Shown: positions 10,079 to 19,244 of the stretch, one piece after another | Numbering within the stretch: the first letter of the stretch is position 1 | Layout of the letters: each line of letters opens with the position of its first letter | Made by a program: the position numbers and the translations under genes | NCBI GenBank assembly: GCA_018813765.1 | Contig: JAHJBC010000007.1 | Location: 233,053-297,052, forward strand | Source: Gammaproteobacteria bacterium | Lineage (GTDB): Bacteria > Pseudomonadota > Gammaproteobacteria > Burkholderiales > Gallionellaceae | Direction: 5' to 3' | Length of the DNA: 64,000 nucleotides | The notes under the pieces: model-generated | Seen by the model: only the letters and a program-made list of their open reading frames with translations | What the model was told of the DNA's origin: nothing | The model's database searches: none

Positions 10079-11470
10079 ATGGCTACGATGCAAGACAATC
10101 AGACCTGGTCGGGACGTTTCAACGAGCCCGTGGCGGAACTGGTGAAGCGCTATACCGCTTCTGTGGATTTCGACAACCGCCTGGCGCTGTTCGACATTCA
10201 GGGTTCTTTGGCCCACGCGCAGATGCTGGCAAGTTGCGGCATCATCAGCGCACAGGACCTGAAAGATATCCAGCGTGGTCTGGCACAGATCGAGAACGAG
10301 ATCATCGCGGGCGACTTCGTCTGGCAGCTCGACCTTGAGGACGTACACCTGAACATCGAAAAACGCCTCACCACGCTGGTGGGCGACGCAGGCAAACGAT
10401 TGCATACGGGACGTTCGCGCAACGACCAGGTCGCGACCGATATCCGCCTGTACCTGCGCAGTTCGATCGACGATATCGTCGGCCTGCTGAAAGCGTTGCA
10501 GACTTCACTGCTCGACCTGGCACACCACCACACGCACACCATCATGCCCGGCTTCACCCATCTGCAAGTGGCGCAACCGGTGAGCTTTGCGCATCACATG
10601 ATGGCCTATTTCGAGATGTGCCAGCGTGACGTGGAGCGTTTCGGCGATGCCCGCAAACGCGTGAATCGTCTGCCGCTGGGCGCCGCCGCGCTGGCCGGCA
10701 CCAGTTATCCGATCAAGCGCGAGATGGTGGCCGAGCTGCTGGGCTTCGAGTCGGTGTGCCAGAACTCTCTGGATGCCGTGTCCGACCGCGACTTCGCCAT
10801 CGAATTTACCGCCGCCGCCGCGCTGGTCATGACGCATCTTTCGCGTTTGTCGGAAGAATTGATTCTGTGGATGAGTCCGCGCTTCGGCTTCATCGACATT
10901 GCCGACCGTTTCTGCACCGGCTCTTCCATCATGCCGCAAAAAAAGAACCCCGACGTGCCGGAACTGGTACGCGGCAAGACCGGGCGCGTGAACGGCCATC
11001 TGGTCGCATTGCTCACCTTGATGAAGGGCCAGCCGCTGGCCTACAACAAGGACAACCAGGAGGACAAAGAGCCGCTGTTCGATACCGTGGATACGCTCAC
11101 GCAAACTTTGCGCATCTACGCCGACATGATGCGCGGCATCACCGTCAAACCGGAAGCCATGCGCAGAGCCGCGTTGCAAGGTTACGCCACTGCAACCGAT
11201 CTGGCCGACTATCTGGTAAAGAAAGGATTGCCGTTCCGCGATGCACACGAGGCGGTCGCCCTTGCGGTGCGTCACGCCGAGCAAAAAGGCTGCGACCTCG
11301 CCGATCTCAAACTGGACGAACTGCAACTGTTCTCCAGCCTTATTGCCGACGATGTCTATGCCGTGCTCACACTGGAAGGCTCTCTCGCTGCGCGCAACCA
11401 CACTGGCGGCACCGCGCCGCAACAAGTGGAAGCGGCCATCGCACGGGCCCGCAAACTACTATCCGCCTAG
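10079..11470 (+). CDS. argH: Argininosuccinate lyase
   Basis: A 463-residue cytosolic enzyme of arginine synthesis that splits argininosuccinate into arginine and fumarate. The protein opens with TWSGRFNEP, carries [13 protein letters not shown] with active-site residues, [14 protein letters not shown] sequence written here as [15 protein letters not shown], and the superfamily signature [12 protein letters not shown] at about residue 280. The open frame extends far upstream into the kinase gene, but the ATG at 10079 yields the standard N-terminus and length. Transcribed away from the two-component genes. Confidence 0.96.
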   Translation: MATMQDNQTWSGRFNEPVAELVKRYTASVDFDNRLALFDIQGSLAHAQMLASCGIISAQDLKDIQRGLAQIENEIIAGDFVWQLDLEDVHLNIEKRLTTLVGDAGKRLHTGRSRNDQVATDIRLYLRSSIDDIVGLLKALQTSLLDLAHHHTHTIMPGFTHLQVAQPVSFAHHMMAYFEMCQRDVERFGDARKRVNRLPLGAAALAGTSYPIKREMVAELLGFESVCQNSLDAVSDRDFAIEFTAAAALVMTHLSRLSEELILWMSPRFGFIDIADRFCTGSSIMPQKKNPDVPELVRGKTGRVNGHLVALLTLMKGQPLAYNKDNQEDKEPLFDTVDTLTQTLRIYADMMRGITVKPEAMRRAALQGYATATDLADYLVKKGLPFRDAHEAVALAVRHAEQKGCDLADLKLDELQLFSSLIADDVYAVLTLEGSLAARNHTGGTAPQQVEAAIARARKLLSA

Positions 11471-11650
11471 CCTGCGCAGGAATCGCAGGCAAAAAAACGG
11501 GCCACCTTGCGATGGCCCAGAATAGGAGGAGAGTATGAAAGATTGAGTTGGTTACAACTCAAGGCTCTAACAACTCAGGACGGATTGTAGGCGCGGGTTT
11601 CCGAGTTGCATATATGCCAAACGGCCTATATAACGGCCTATATCTTTCCT
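11471..11650. other. Spacer between argH and prmC with hairpins and a short tandem repeat
   Basis: Two stem-loops follow argH: GCCTGCG/CGCAGGC at about 11470-11490 and GGGCCA/TGGCCC at about 11501-11520. Neither is followed by a convincing U-tract on the plus strand, so they are weak terminator candidates. At about 11625-11648 the sequence ACGGCCTATAT is repeated almost in tandem. A purine-rich AGGAGGAGAG at 11524-11533 precedes an ATG that opens only a three-codon frame. No gene is seen. Confidence 0.4.
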
Positions 11651-12544
11651 CTATACGCTATCCCTTTTTTCTCCAACAGATTGAAATACAAGATGATTTG
11701 CCATTCCCCCGCTGACTCGAGCTATACCTGCCAAATCCATTTCTGAAAATATTTTCCAGAATCCGTTCTGGCTGAGCAAATCGCGCACTTTCTCAGCCTG
11801 ATGGTAGCCATGTTCCAGCAACAGCCAGCCGCCTGTTTCGAGATATTGTCCTGCATCGCGGACGATACGACGGATATCGTCCAGACCATCCGCGCCTGCG
11901 GTTAGGGCTGAGACAGGTTCAAAGCGCACATCGCCTTGCTTGAGGTGTTTGTCACCGGCCGATATATAGGGTGGGTTGGAGACGACAAGATCGAAACGAT
12001 GCGCACCCAATGCGGAGAACCAGTCGCTCTGCACAAAGCGGACGCTGTCTATTCCGAGGCGCTGTGCGTTCTCGCGCGCCACTTCCAGTGCTGCAGATGA
12101 GGCATCAACGGCTACCACCTCCGCATCCTGCCGCTCATGCGCAATCGAAATGGCGATCGCACCAGTACCCGTACCAAGATCGAGCACTCGGCATTTTCCG
12201 TGCGATGGAATTCTCTGTAGCGCCAGCTCGACCAGCAGTTCCGTTTCCGGGCGCGGGATCAGTGTGGCGGGTGTGACCTTGAAGCTCAAACCGTAGAACT
12301 CGCGTTCGCCGAGGATATGTGCGATGGGTTCGCCCTGCTGGCGCCTTTGCAACATGGCTTCATATTCAGCCTGCTTACTAACATCGAGTATCTGTTCGGG
12401 ATGCGCCAGCAGATAGGCGCGGCCGACATTCAGGGCTCGCTGCAACAACATCTGCACTTCGATGCGCGCCTCATCCCTTGCGAGCGCAATGGCTGTCGCC
12501 AGCGTGGCGCCATCCTGCGACAGGACATCACGGATACTGCGCAT
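11651..12544 (-). CDS. prmC: Release factor glutamine methyltransferase
   Basis: A 297-residue enzyme that uses SAM to methylate the glutamine of the GGQ motif in release factors, needed for efficient termination. The N-terminal helical domain is followed by the Rossmann methyltransferase with IPRPETELLVE, VLDLGTGTGAIAISIA (SAM binding) and the catalytic LVVSNPPYIS. Length and motifs are typical of PrmC/HemK. It lies 5 bp downstream of prfA, so the enzyme is made with its substrate. Confidence 0.95.
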   Translation of the reverse strand: MRSIRDVLSQDGATLATAIALARDEARIEVQMLLQRALNVGRAYLLAHPEQILDVSKQAEYEAMLQRRQQGEPIAHILGEREFYGLSFKVTPATLIPRPETELLVELALQRIPSHGKCRVLDLGTGTGAIAISIAHERQDAEVVAVDASSAALEVARENAQRLGIDSVRFVQSDWFSALGAHRFDLVVSNPPYISAGDKHLKQGDVRFEPVSALTAGADGLDDIRRIVRDAGQYLETGGWLLLEHGYHQAEKVRDLLSQNGFWKIFSEMDLAGIARVSGGMANHLVFQSVGEKRDSV

Positions 12545-12549
12545 GCGAA

Positions 12550-13632
12550 TCAGCGTTCTTCCGCCAATGCCGCGAGCTGTTCGGCCTGATGTTCGGCCAT
12601 CAGCGCGTTGGTGAGTTCACCGATGTCGCCGTCCATGATCTGGTCCATCTTGTACAGCGTGAGGTTGATGCGGTGGTCGGTGACGCGACCTTGCGGGAAG
12701 TTGTAGGTGCGGATGCGTTCGGATCTGTCACCGCTGCCGACCAGCGATTTGCGTTCGGCGGCGATCTTGCTGTGCGCCGCCTGCTCCTGCCTGTCTTTGA
12801 TCCGCGCGGCGAGCACACGCATGGCCTGTGCCTTGTTCTGGTGTTGCGAGCGACCATCCTGGCATTCAACCACGGTGCCGGTGGGCAAGTGGGTGATGCG
12901 CACGGCGGAGTCGGTCTTGTTGATGTGCTGTCCGCCTGCCCCGCTGGCGCGGAAGGTGTCGATGCGCAGGTCGGCGGGATTGAGTTCGACTTCGCCCACT
13001 TCGTCGGCCTCGGGCAGGACGGCGACGGTGCAGGCGGAGGTGTGGATGCGGCCCTGCGTCTCGGTGGCGGGCACGCGCTGCACACGGTGTGCGCCGGATT
13101 CGAACTTCAAAACGGAATACGCGCCCTGTCCGACGATGCGCGCGATGACTTCCTTGTAGCCGCCCATCTCGCCGGGACTTTCCGAGATGATCTCAATCTG
13201 CCAGCGGCGGCGTTCGGCGAAGCGCACATACATGCGGAAGATGTCGCCCGCGAAGATGGCGGCTTCGTCGCCGCCGGTACCGGCGCGCACTTCGAGAAAG
13301 ACGTTGCGGTCGTCGTTGGGGTCTTTCGGCAGCAGTTGTTTTTGCAACTCGATTTCGAGTTGCTCCTGCTTTTCGCGCCCGGTCTTGATCTCGGCCTCGG
13401 CGAATTCCTTCATATCGGGATCGTCCGCCATCTCCTGCGCGGTGGCGATGTCGGCCTCACAGGCTTGATAAGCGTGGTACAGCTCGACCACGGGTTCGAT
13501 CTCGGTGCGTTCACGGTTGAGTTTGCGAAACGCATCCATGTCGCGCGTGGCATCTTCGCTGCTCAACAGGGAGTTGACCTCGTCCAACCGTTCGCTGAGC
13601 TGGGCGAGCTTGGATGCGATGCTCGGTTTCAT
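12550..13632 (-). CDS. prfA: Peptide chain release factor 1
   Basis: A 360-residue RF1 that reads UAA and UAG stop codons on the ribosome and triggers peptide release. It has the N-terminal helical domain, the central [24 protein letters not shown] region and the catalytic [16 protein letters not shown], where the GGQ glutamine is the target of PrmC. The conserved RSQHQNKA follows. It overlaps hemA by 4 bp (ATGA) and is followed by prmC, the well-known hemA-prfA-prmC order. Confidence 0.96.
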   Translation of the reverse strand: MKPSIASKLAQLSERLDEVNSLLSSEDATRDMDAFRKLNRERTEIEPVVELYHAYQACEADIATAQEMADDPDMKEFAEAEIKTGREKQEQLEIELQKQLLPKDPNDDRNVFLEVRAGTGGDEAAIFAGDIFRMYVRFAERRRWQIEIISESPGEMGGYKEVIARIVGQGAYSVLKFESGAHRVQRVPATETQGRIHTSACTVAVLPEADEVGEVELNPADLRIDTFRASGAGGQHINKTDSAVRITHLPTGTVVECQDGRSQHQNKAQAMRVLAARIKDRQEQAAHSKIAAERKSLVGSGDRSERIRTYNFPQGRVTDHRINLTLYKMDQIMDGDIGELTNALMAEHQAEQLAALAEER

Positions 13633-14882
13633 TCCGGGGTATGCAGGTGGTAGATGCGATGTATCGCATCCAGCAGCGCTTCGCGCTCGCTAGCCTGAGC
13701 CTGGTTGAGAGTCTGGGTGGGGGCGTGCAGGAATTTGTTGGTCAGCGCCGAACTCAATGCTTCCAGCACCTTTTCCGGGTTGTCGCCCTTGGATAACAGG
13801 CGCAACGCCTTTTCCACCTCGCCGCGGCGCTGGCGCTCCGCATGGTCGCGCAAGGCTCGTATGGTTGGAACTACCCCACGCGATTCCATCCAGTGGATGA
13901 ATTCGTTGACGCCGGAATCGATGATGACCTCCGCTTCCTTCACCGCACCTTGGCGCGCATCCAGACCGTCGCGCACCACTTCGGACAAGTCGTCCACGGT
14001 GTAAAGGAACACATCATCAAGTTCCGCCACTTCCTTTTCCACGTCGCGCGGCACAGCCAGATCAACGATAAACAGCGGACGGTGCTTGCGCTGTTTCAGC
14101 GCGCGTTCGACCATGCCTTTGCCGAGAATGGGCAACGGACTGGCAGTGCAGGTGACGATGATGTCGTGCTGTGCAAGTTGTTCCGGCAATTCGGCGAGTG
14201 TGATGGCATGGCCGTTGATGCGGCGCGCCAGCACTTGGGCGCGTTCGAGTGTGCGGTTGGCGACGGTGATGTGCTGGGGTTCCCGTGCTGCGAAATGCAC
14301 GGCGTTAAGTTCGATCATTTCGCCGGCGCCGATGAACAGGATGCGCTGTTCGGCGATACTGGGGAAGATGCGTTCCGCCAGTTTGACGGCAGCGGCGGCC
14401 ATGGAAACAAGGTTGGCGCCGATCTCGGTCTGGGTGCGCACGTCCTTCGCAACCGAGAAAGTGCGCTGGAACAGCTTGTGCAGCAGAAAACCCAATGTCC
14501 CCGCTTCTTCTGCCTGACGTACAGCCTGTTTCATCTGACCGAGGATCTGCGGTTCGCCCAGCACCATGGAATCAAGTCCGCTGGCCACGCGGAAAGCATG
14601 TTTCACCGCCTGTTCCTGCGGAAAGCGGTAGATATATGGCTCGATCTCGGCTGCTGGCAGGTGGTGATAGGATGCAAGCCAGTCCACCGCCTGAACAGGC
14701 TGCGTGGTGCTGCAATAGACCTCGGTACGGTTGCAGGTGGAAAGGATGGTGGCTTCCTTGGCGGCACCATTGTCGACCAGGTCGCGCAAAGCGCTATCCA
14801 GCGTCTCGGCATTGAACGCGATCTGTTCGCGCACAGCGAGCGGTGCGGTCTGATGGTTGATGCCAAAGGTGAATAACTGCAT
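13629..14882 (-). CDS. hemA: Glutamyl-tRNA reductase
   Basis: A 417-residue enzyme that reduces glutamyl-tRNA(Glu) to glutamate-1-semialdehyde, the committed step of C5 tetrapyrrole synthesis. Visible are [15 protein letters not shown], the catalytic cysteine in [11 protein letters not shown] at about residue 50, [11 protein letters not shown], and the NADPH-binding [13 protein letters not shown]. The start at 14882 gives the standard [11 protein letters not shown]-terminus; nine codons upstream are in frame but unlikely. First gene of the hemA-prfA-prmC unit. HemA sets heme supply, relevant to the multiheme cytochromes in this window. Confidence 0.96.
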   Translation of the reverse strand: MQLFTFGINHQTAPLAVREQIAFNAETLDSALRDLVDNGAAKEATILSTCNRTEVYCSTTQPVQAVDWLASYHHLPAAEIEPYIYRFPQEQAVKHAFRVASGLDSMVLGEPQILGQMKQAVRQAEEAGTLGFLLHKLFQRTFSVAKDVRTQTEIGANLVSMAAAAVKLAERIFPSIAEQRILFIGAGEMIELNAVHFAAREPQHITVANRTLERAQVLARRINGHAITLAELPEQLAQHDIIVTCTASPLPILGKGMVERALKQRKHRPLFIVDLAVPRDVEKEVAELDDVFLYTVDDLSEVVRDGLDARQGAVKEAEVIIDSGVNEFIHWMESRGVVPTIRALRDHAERQRRGEVEKALRLLSKGDNPEKVLEALSSALTNKFLHAPTQTLNQAQASEREALLDAIHRIYHLHTPE

Positions 14883-14976
14883 GGGAAAAGCGACTATCCG
14901 GTTGCGCAAAGGGGCGGATTATAGAGGCTGGGCAGGCTGAATACCAGCCGACCCAGCCTGTCATGCCCTGCCCGGA

Positions 14977-15375
14977 TTACTTCTTGGCGGGCTGCAACTG
15001 CGTCAGCGCCATCTCGGCATCGGCTTTCAGGCGACTGTCCGGGTGCTTTTTCACAAAGTCGCTGAATGCAGCCTGGGCTCCGGCCATATCGCCGGCGTCA
15101 ACCAAGGAGATGGCTTTCTTGAAGGCAGCCAGTTCGACTTCATCGATGGGATTGGTGTTGGCCTCGCCCTTCCAGTAGACTTCCTCGGCATCCGCCTGCG
15201 ACCCGCGCACGCCGCCAACTGCTGTCGTGGTGCTGATCTTCTTCTTGGGCGTAAGCCACTCGATCTTCTTGCGCAGACTTTCCCAAAGCGAACTGCCACC
15301 CTTGTCATCGGCGCCGTAGGCGGGACTTCCCAGAAGCAAGCCCATTGCCACAAACATCGCGATCAGTTTTTTCAT
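14977..15375 (-). CDS. Secreted TPR-like small protein
   Basis: A 132-residue protein has a signal peptide (MKKLIAMFVAMGLLLGSPAYG, cut near residue 21). A short mature region ends in a helical repeat (DAGDMAGAQAAFSDFVKKHPDS) resembling one TPR. It starts 50 bp after the stop of the large NHL/transglutaminase-like gene and is probably the last gene of that unit. The middle contains WESLRKKIEWLTPKKK and a Thr/Val stretch without recognised domain. It is likely periplasmic, with unknown role, perhaps a partner of the large protein upstream. Confidence 0.7.
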   Translation of the reverse strand: MKKLIAMFVAMGLLLGSPAYGADDKGGSSLWESLRKKIEWLTPKKKISTTTAVGGVRGSQADAEEVYWKGEANTNPIDEVELAAFKKAISLVDAGDMAGAQAAFSDFVKKHPDSRLKADAEMALTQLQPAKK

Positions 15376-15424
15376 GTGAATCTCCTTGGTTGAGGTTGCC
15401 GAACTGCGCAACGATACATCCGAC

Positions 15425-18400
15425 TCAAAGCGCATTCAATAGTTCCAGTCCCAGCGCACGGTGTTCTTTCTTGACTGCGGGATCCAGTTTTTGCGCCTTG
15501 ATGAATGCCGCCTTTGCATTCTTGATGTCCTTGGTCGCCTTGTAGGCGCGCGCCAGATTCACCCACACGTGCGCATCCTTGGGGGTGATCTTGGTCGCGG
15601 CCAGATAGGCCTGCTGAGCTTCCTTGTACTTGTCTTCGATCATGAATATGTTGCCACGATTGTTCATGGCGGCAGCATTCTTCGGCTGTATGACGAGTAC
15701 CTTGTCGAAATACTTCATCGCCTCTTTGCGATCTCCGGCCTTGGCCAGAATGATGCCCATCTGAAGGTGCGAATCGACGTCGTTGGGGTTTTCCTTGATC
15801 GCATTGAGATAGCGCCGAGTCTTGGTCTGGGAACTGATCTTCAGCACCGACATATGGTCGCCGGGAAACTTCTTTTCGATCTCGGCGCGCGATATCTCGC
15901 TTTGCTTCAGCGTCGAAGCGGGCAGGCTGGCCGGTTTGAAGGTTTCCCACGACTTGTGCACGTCGAGTACGGTCAAACCGTTATCTTTCCACTTGTAATA
16001 TGTCGCGGCACCTTTTTCCCAGGCCTTGATGAAGGCGCTGCCGACCAGAGTGGTCTCCACCGGTATCCACAGCGTGTCTTCATGGATCACATACATGTTG
16101 TCCATGGTGTAGCCGTCGTCATCCGCGGCGATACCAGTGGAGAACATCATCAACATATGACCCGGCACCTCCAGCACGCGGGTATCCATACCCATGCTCT
16201 CCAGAGCCGACGAATAGAACGCCACCAGATCGTCGCAGTCGCCCGACTTGCGCTCCAGCGTCTCGCGCGGGAACTGCAGATAGTCGACGGTATGATCCTT
16301 GCCAGAACTCACCTGATAGGGGTTGCTGGGATCCTGTATGTACGTCATTCCCAGCGTGCCCATCATGTTGAACACTGCAGCGGCCAGTTGCGCTTCGTCT
16401 TTGGTCTCCTTGAACTGGGATACCACGGAACGGGAGACGTCAATGATTGGCGTGTCCTTGGGAGTGACAAAGACGGCGAAGCGCTCGCGTTCATCCCAGG
16501 TCAGGCGGTGTTTGTCATACACGTTGACCGTCGGGTTCTTGCTGAATGTCACACGCTTGCCACCCTCGAAATAACTGGCTTCGATCAGCGCCTGCACCGA
16601 GCTGTCCTCGGTCAGCGTCAATATGCCGTTGTTAAACACCGCCTTCAACGCGACCTCTTCGCTCTGGCCGGGCAGCAACTTGTCCAGCTTGGCCTCCGTC
16701 GGGAAATCCATGAAGTCCTTGAGCTGGAAAGTGACCTGCAGCTTCTGCATTGTCTTGTTGGTGTTGTTGGTCAGCTTGATGCGGCCAATGCCGTCGCGCT
16801 CATAGATTTTGTAGGAATTGGAGAAGATATCGCGCAGTTGTACCACCTCGATCTCCAGCGGCGGCCGATTGAAGACCTGCGTGGTCGACTCGACGGCCGC
16901 CTTCTCTGACTCGGTCCCGTCGCTGCTGAGTACGGAGACGAAATAGGTGTATCTGGTTTCCGGGATCAGCGCATCCTTGATGAATTCGGGATCCTTGACC
17001 TCGCCGATCTGGGTATAGCCGTCGCCTTCCTTCTGGTAGATGCGGTAGGCAGCCAGATATTTCGAATCCACTCCCGTCCAGTTCAGTTTGACCTGCCAGG
17101 GCGTGGTTTCAGCCTGAATGGATTCGAGTTTGGCCGGCATGAACTTCGTAGGCACGCCGCTCGCTACCGTGCTGGATGCCCCTTCGAAGCCGTAGTGGGT
17201 CTCGGCACCGACGCGATAGTGATAGCGCACGTCGGCATCGAGATCCTGATCCACGAAACTGTTCGTCGGACTGGTGCCGACCTGCACGAAGCCGCCACTT
17301 TCCGATTTGGAGCGATAGATGCGGAATTGTTTGATGTAGGGGAAAGGAGTGTCCGCCCAGCGCAGTTCAATGGAATGCACACCGTCCTGCGCTGTAAGCT
17401 GCTGTGGTGCTGCTGGCTTGATCAAGGCAGCCAGAACCTGGATGCGCTTGTTGCCCAGATCAGAGATCAGCAGGTTGGAACCGCCGCCATAAGCGATCGA
17501 GACCGGGTCGTCGAAAGCGCCCACACCGTTACCCTTGGCACCGAAGGAACGCAGCAACTGGCCTTTCGGCGAGAATACCTTGACGTGATTGCCGTCCAGT
17601 ACCAGCACTTCATCGTTCGCGGCAGCCAGCGAAACGGGTCGGGTAAAGAGGCTGCCGCCCTCCTTGCTCCTGCCGAATTCGCCCAGCGACTTCCCGCTTG
17701 AGGAATAGGAATAGACGGTGTCGCGCGAACCATCAAGAATAAAGAGGTTGTCGTGCTGGTCGAATGCAAGAGCGATCGGACTGCTCATTTTGGCCGCATT
17801 TTCGCCATTGAGCGCACTCAGGAACACCCCGTCGCCGCGGAATATCTGCACATTGCGGTTGGAACGGTCGGCCACAAAGATCAGGCCGGATGCCGAAACC
17901 GCGATCGCTGTCGGATCGCTGAACTGGCCGGCACCGCTGCCACTGCTGCCAAAAGTCATCAGCGTCTTGCCGCTCGCATCCAGCTTCGATCCGCGCCGTC
18001 CTTTCCTGTCGAGCACCCAGATGTTCCCGGCAGCATCCACTGTCACGGCGGAAAGCTGCATGTCATCCAGCTTGATCGAAGATGCGACGGCGCCCTTGCG
18101 TATTTCCAGCAGGCTCTTGCGGTCCTTCGGTATCGCATAGAACGTCTCCTTGCCGTCCCACGTGATCTGTTCCACCTCTGCAGGAATATTCTCCAGCCAC
18201 TTCACGGATGCCCGCCCCTGCGCCCTTGGCAGTGATTCCAGCGCCTTGCCCGCTTCGACGACGAAGAAGTCGATCAGCGCCTTCTTGCTGTCGCCGATGT
18301 AGACCTGCTGCGCTTTGTCCACAACGATGCCCGACAGACTCTTGAACTGCGCGATGCCATCCCCTTTGGAACCGAAGCTGTAAGCGAGATTGCCGTCGAA

Positions 18401-19177
18401 GTCATATTTGTAAATATTGAAGCTGCCCTCGTCGACCACATAGATGCCATCTTCTGCCACGGTCATCGCGACCGGTTTTTCAAGTTTTGGAAGTGAGCGG
18501 ATATAACTGCCGCCTGGCGTATAGACCTTGATCAGTTTGTCATCGGCATCACGTACGTAGATACGCCCTTCAGCATCGAGGGCGACGTCCATCGGCTCTT
18601 CAAGTTTGAATGGCACTTCCTTCTTGTCCGAGCCGGTTGGCGCAGGCGCGCTAAGCGGTAAAGTCGAAAGAAAGACACCATTGAGACCGAACATTTGTAT
18701 CCGCTCATTGCCGGTATCTGTGACATACACCACGCCTTCGTGTACCGCGACACCGCTCGGCTCGTCCAGCACGACGTCCCCGACGATGCCGCCGGCCTTG
18801 CTGCCGAATCTGCCCAGGTATTTCCCGTTGGCCAGGTCATACATGACGACCTGTTCGGTATCGCTGTCCACGACATAAGCCGTATCCTTGCTCGCCGCGA
18901 CCGCTTCGGGCTTTTTGAGCAGCACGGTATCTCCCGTCTTGGCGGCCAGCGTAAATACGGTCTTGCCTTCCCTGTCCACGGCATCTACGGCTCCGCCTTC
19001 CCTTGTGATAAAGAGCTTGCCTCCACCTGCACCCAGCAGTTTGGACAGCTTCGGCATGCGCAACTCTTTGCGGAAGTCAGCCTTGGAAAAGCCGTTGCCC
19101 ACAACGACATCGGCATCTGCCGACCATGCAATGGAGGCAAAAGAAAACAGTGAAAGTGCAATAATGATTTTTCGCAT
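15425..19177 (-). CDS. Large secreted NHL-repeat / fibronectin-III / transglutaminase-like / TPR protein
   Basis: A 1250-residue exported protein with a signal peptide (MRKIIIALSLFSFASIAWSA). Repeated beta-propeller blades of NHL type fill about residues 30-590, for example SGVAVHEGVVYVTDTGNERI and AIAVSASGLIFVADRSN. Two fibronectin type III-like domains follow (about 595-790), then a transglutaminase-like domain with a candidate Cys at about 981 (KSGDCDDLV) and His at about 1007 (VPGHMLMM), and at least three TPRs at the C-terminus. The start at 19177 carries the signal peptide; the frame upstream of it is noncoding. It lies 67 bp downstream of the cyclase gene. Role unknown; perhaps envelope or surface-structure assembly. 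Confidence 0.8.
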   Translation of the reverse strand: MRKIIIALSLFSFASIAWSADADVVVGNGFSKADFRKELRMPKLSKLLGAGGGKLFITREGGAVDAVDREGKTVFTLAAKTGDTVLLKKPEAVAASKDTAYVVDSDTEQVVMYDLANGKYLGRFGSKAGGIVGDVVLDEPSGVAVHEGVVYVTDTGNERIQMFGLNGVFLSTLPLSAPAPTGSDKKEVPFKLEEPMDVALDAEGRIYVRDADDKLIKVYTPGGSYIRSLPKLEKPVAMTVAEDGIYVVDEGSFNIYKYDFDGNLAYSFGSKGDGIAQFKSLSGIVVDKAQQVYIGDSKKALIDFFVVEAGKALESLPRAQGRASVKWLENIPAEVEQITWDGKETFYAIPKDRKSLLEIRKGAVASSIKLDDMQLSAVTVDAAGNIWVLDRKGRRGSKLDASGKTLMTFGSSGSGAGQFSDPTAIAVSASGLIFVADRSNRNVQIFRGDGVFLSALNGENAAKMSSPIALAFDQHDNLFILDGSRDTVYSYSSSGKSLGEFGRSKEGGSLFTRPVSLAAANDEVLVLDGNHVKVFSPKGQLLRSFGAKGNGVGAFDDPVSIAYGGGSNLLISDLGNKRIQVLAALIKPAAPQQLTAQDGVHSIELRWADTPFPYIKQFRIYRSKSESGGFVQVGTSPTNSFVDQDLDADVRYHYRVGAETHYGFEGASSTVASGVPTKFMPAKLESIQAETTPWQVKLNWTGVDSKYLAAYRIYQKEGDGYTQIGEVKDPEFIKDALIPETRYTYFVSVLSSDGTESEKAAVESTTQVFNRPPLEIEVVQLRDIFSNSYKIYERDGIGRIKLTNNTNKTMQKLQVTFQLKDFMDFPTEAKLDKLLPGQSEEVALKAVFNNGILTLTEDSSVQALIEASYFEGGKRVTFSKNPTVNVYDKHRLTWDERERFAVFVTPKDTPIIDVSRSVVSQFKETKDEAQLAAAVFNMMGTLGMTYIQDPSNPYQVSSGKDHTVDYLQFPRETLERKSGDCDDLVAFYSSALESMGMDTRVLEVPGHMLMMFSTGIAADDDGYTMDNMYVIHEDTLWIPVETTLVGSAFIKAWEKGAATYYKWKDNGLTVLDVHKSWETFKPASLPASTLKQSEISRAEIEKKFPGDHMSVLKISSQTKTRRYLNAIKENPNDVDSHLQMGIILAKAGDRKEAMKYFDKVLVIQPKNAAAMNNRGNIFMIEDKYKEAQQAYLAATKITPKDAHVWVNLARAYKATKDIKNAKAAFIKAQKLDPAVKKEHRALGLELLNAL

Positions 19178-19244
19178 GATCCTACCTATCCAATCGATGA
19201 TAATTCCGGCGCAGGATGCACTCTGGCCGCTTATTCTTTTGTGT

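Noticed and set aside
12478..13653. Frame of 391 codons on the plus strand opposite prfA
   Set aside because: It mirrors release factor 1 and prmC coding sequence and has a composition typical of shadow frames.
15461..16909. 482-codon frame opposite the large NHL/transglutaminase-like gene
   Set aside because: Antisense to coherent TPR, transglutaminase-like and fibronectin-like sequence; no start signal.
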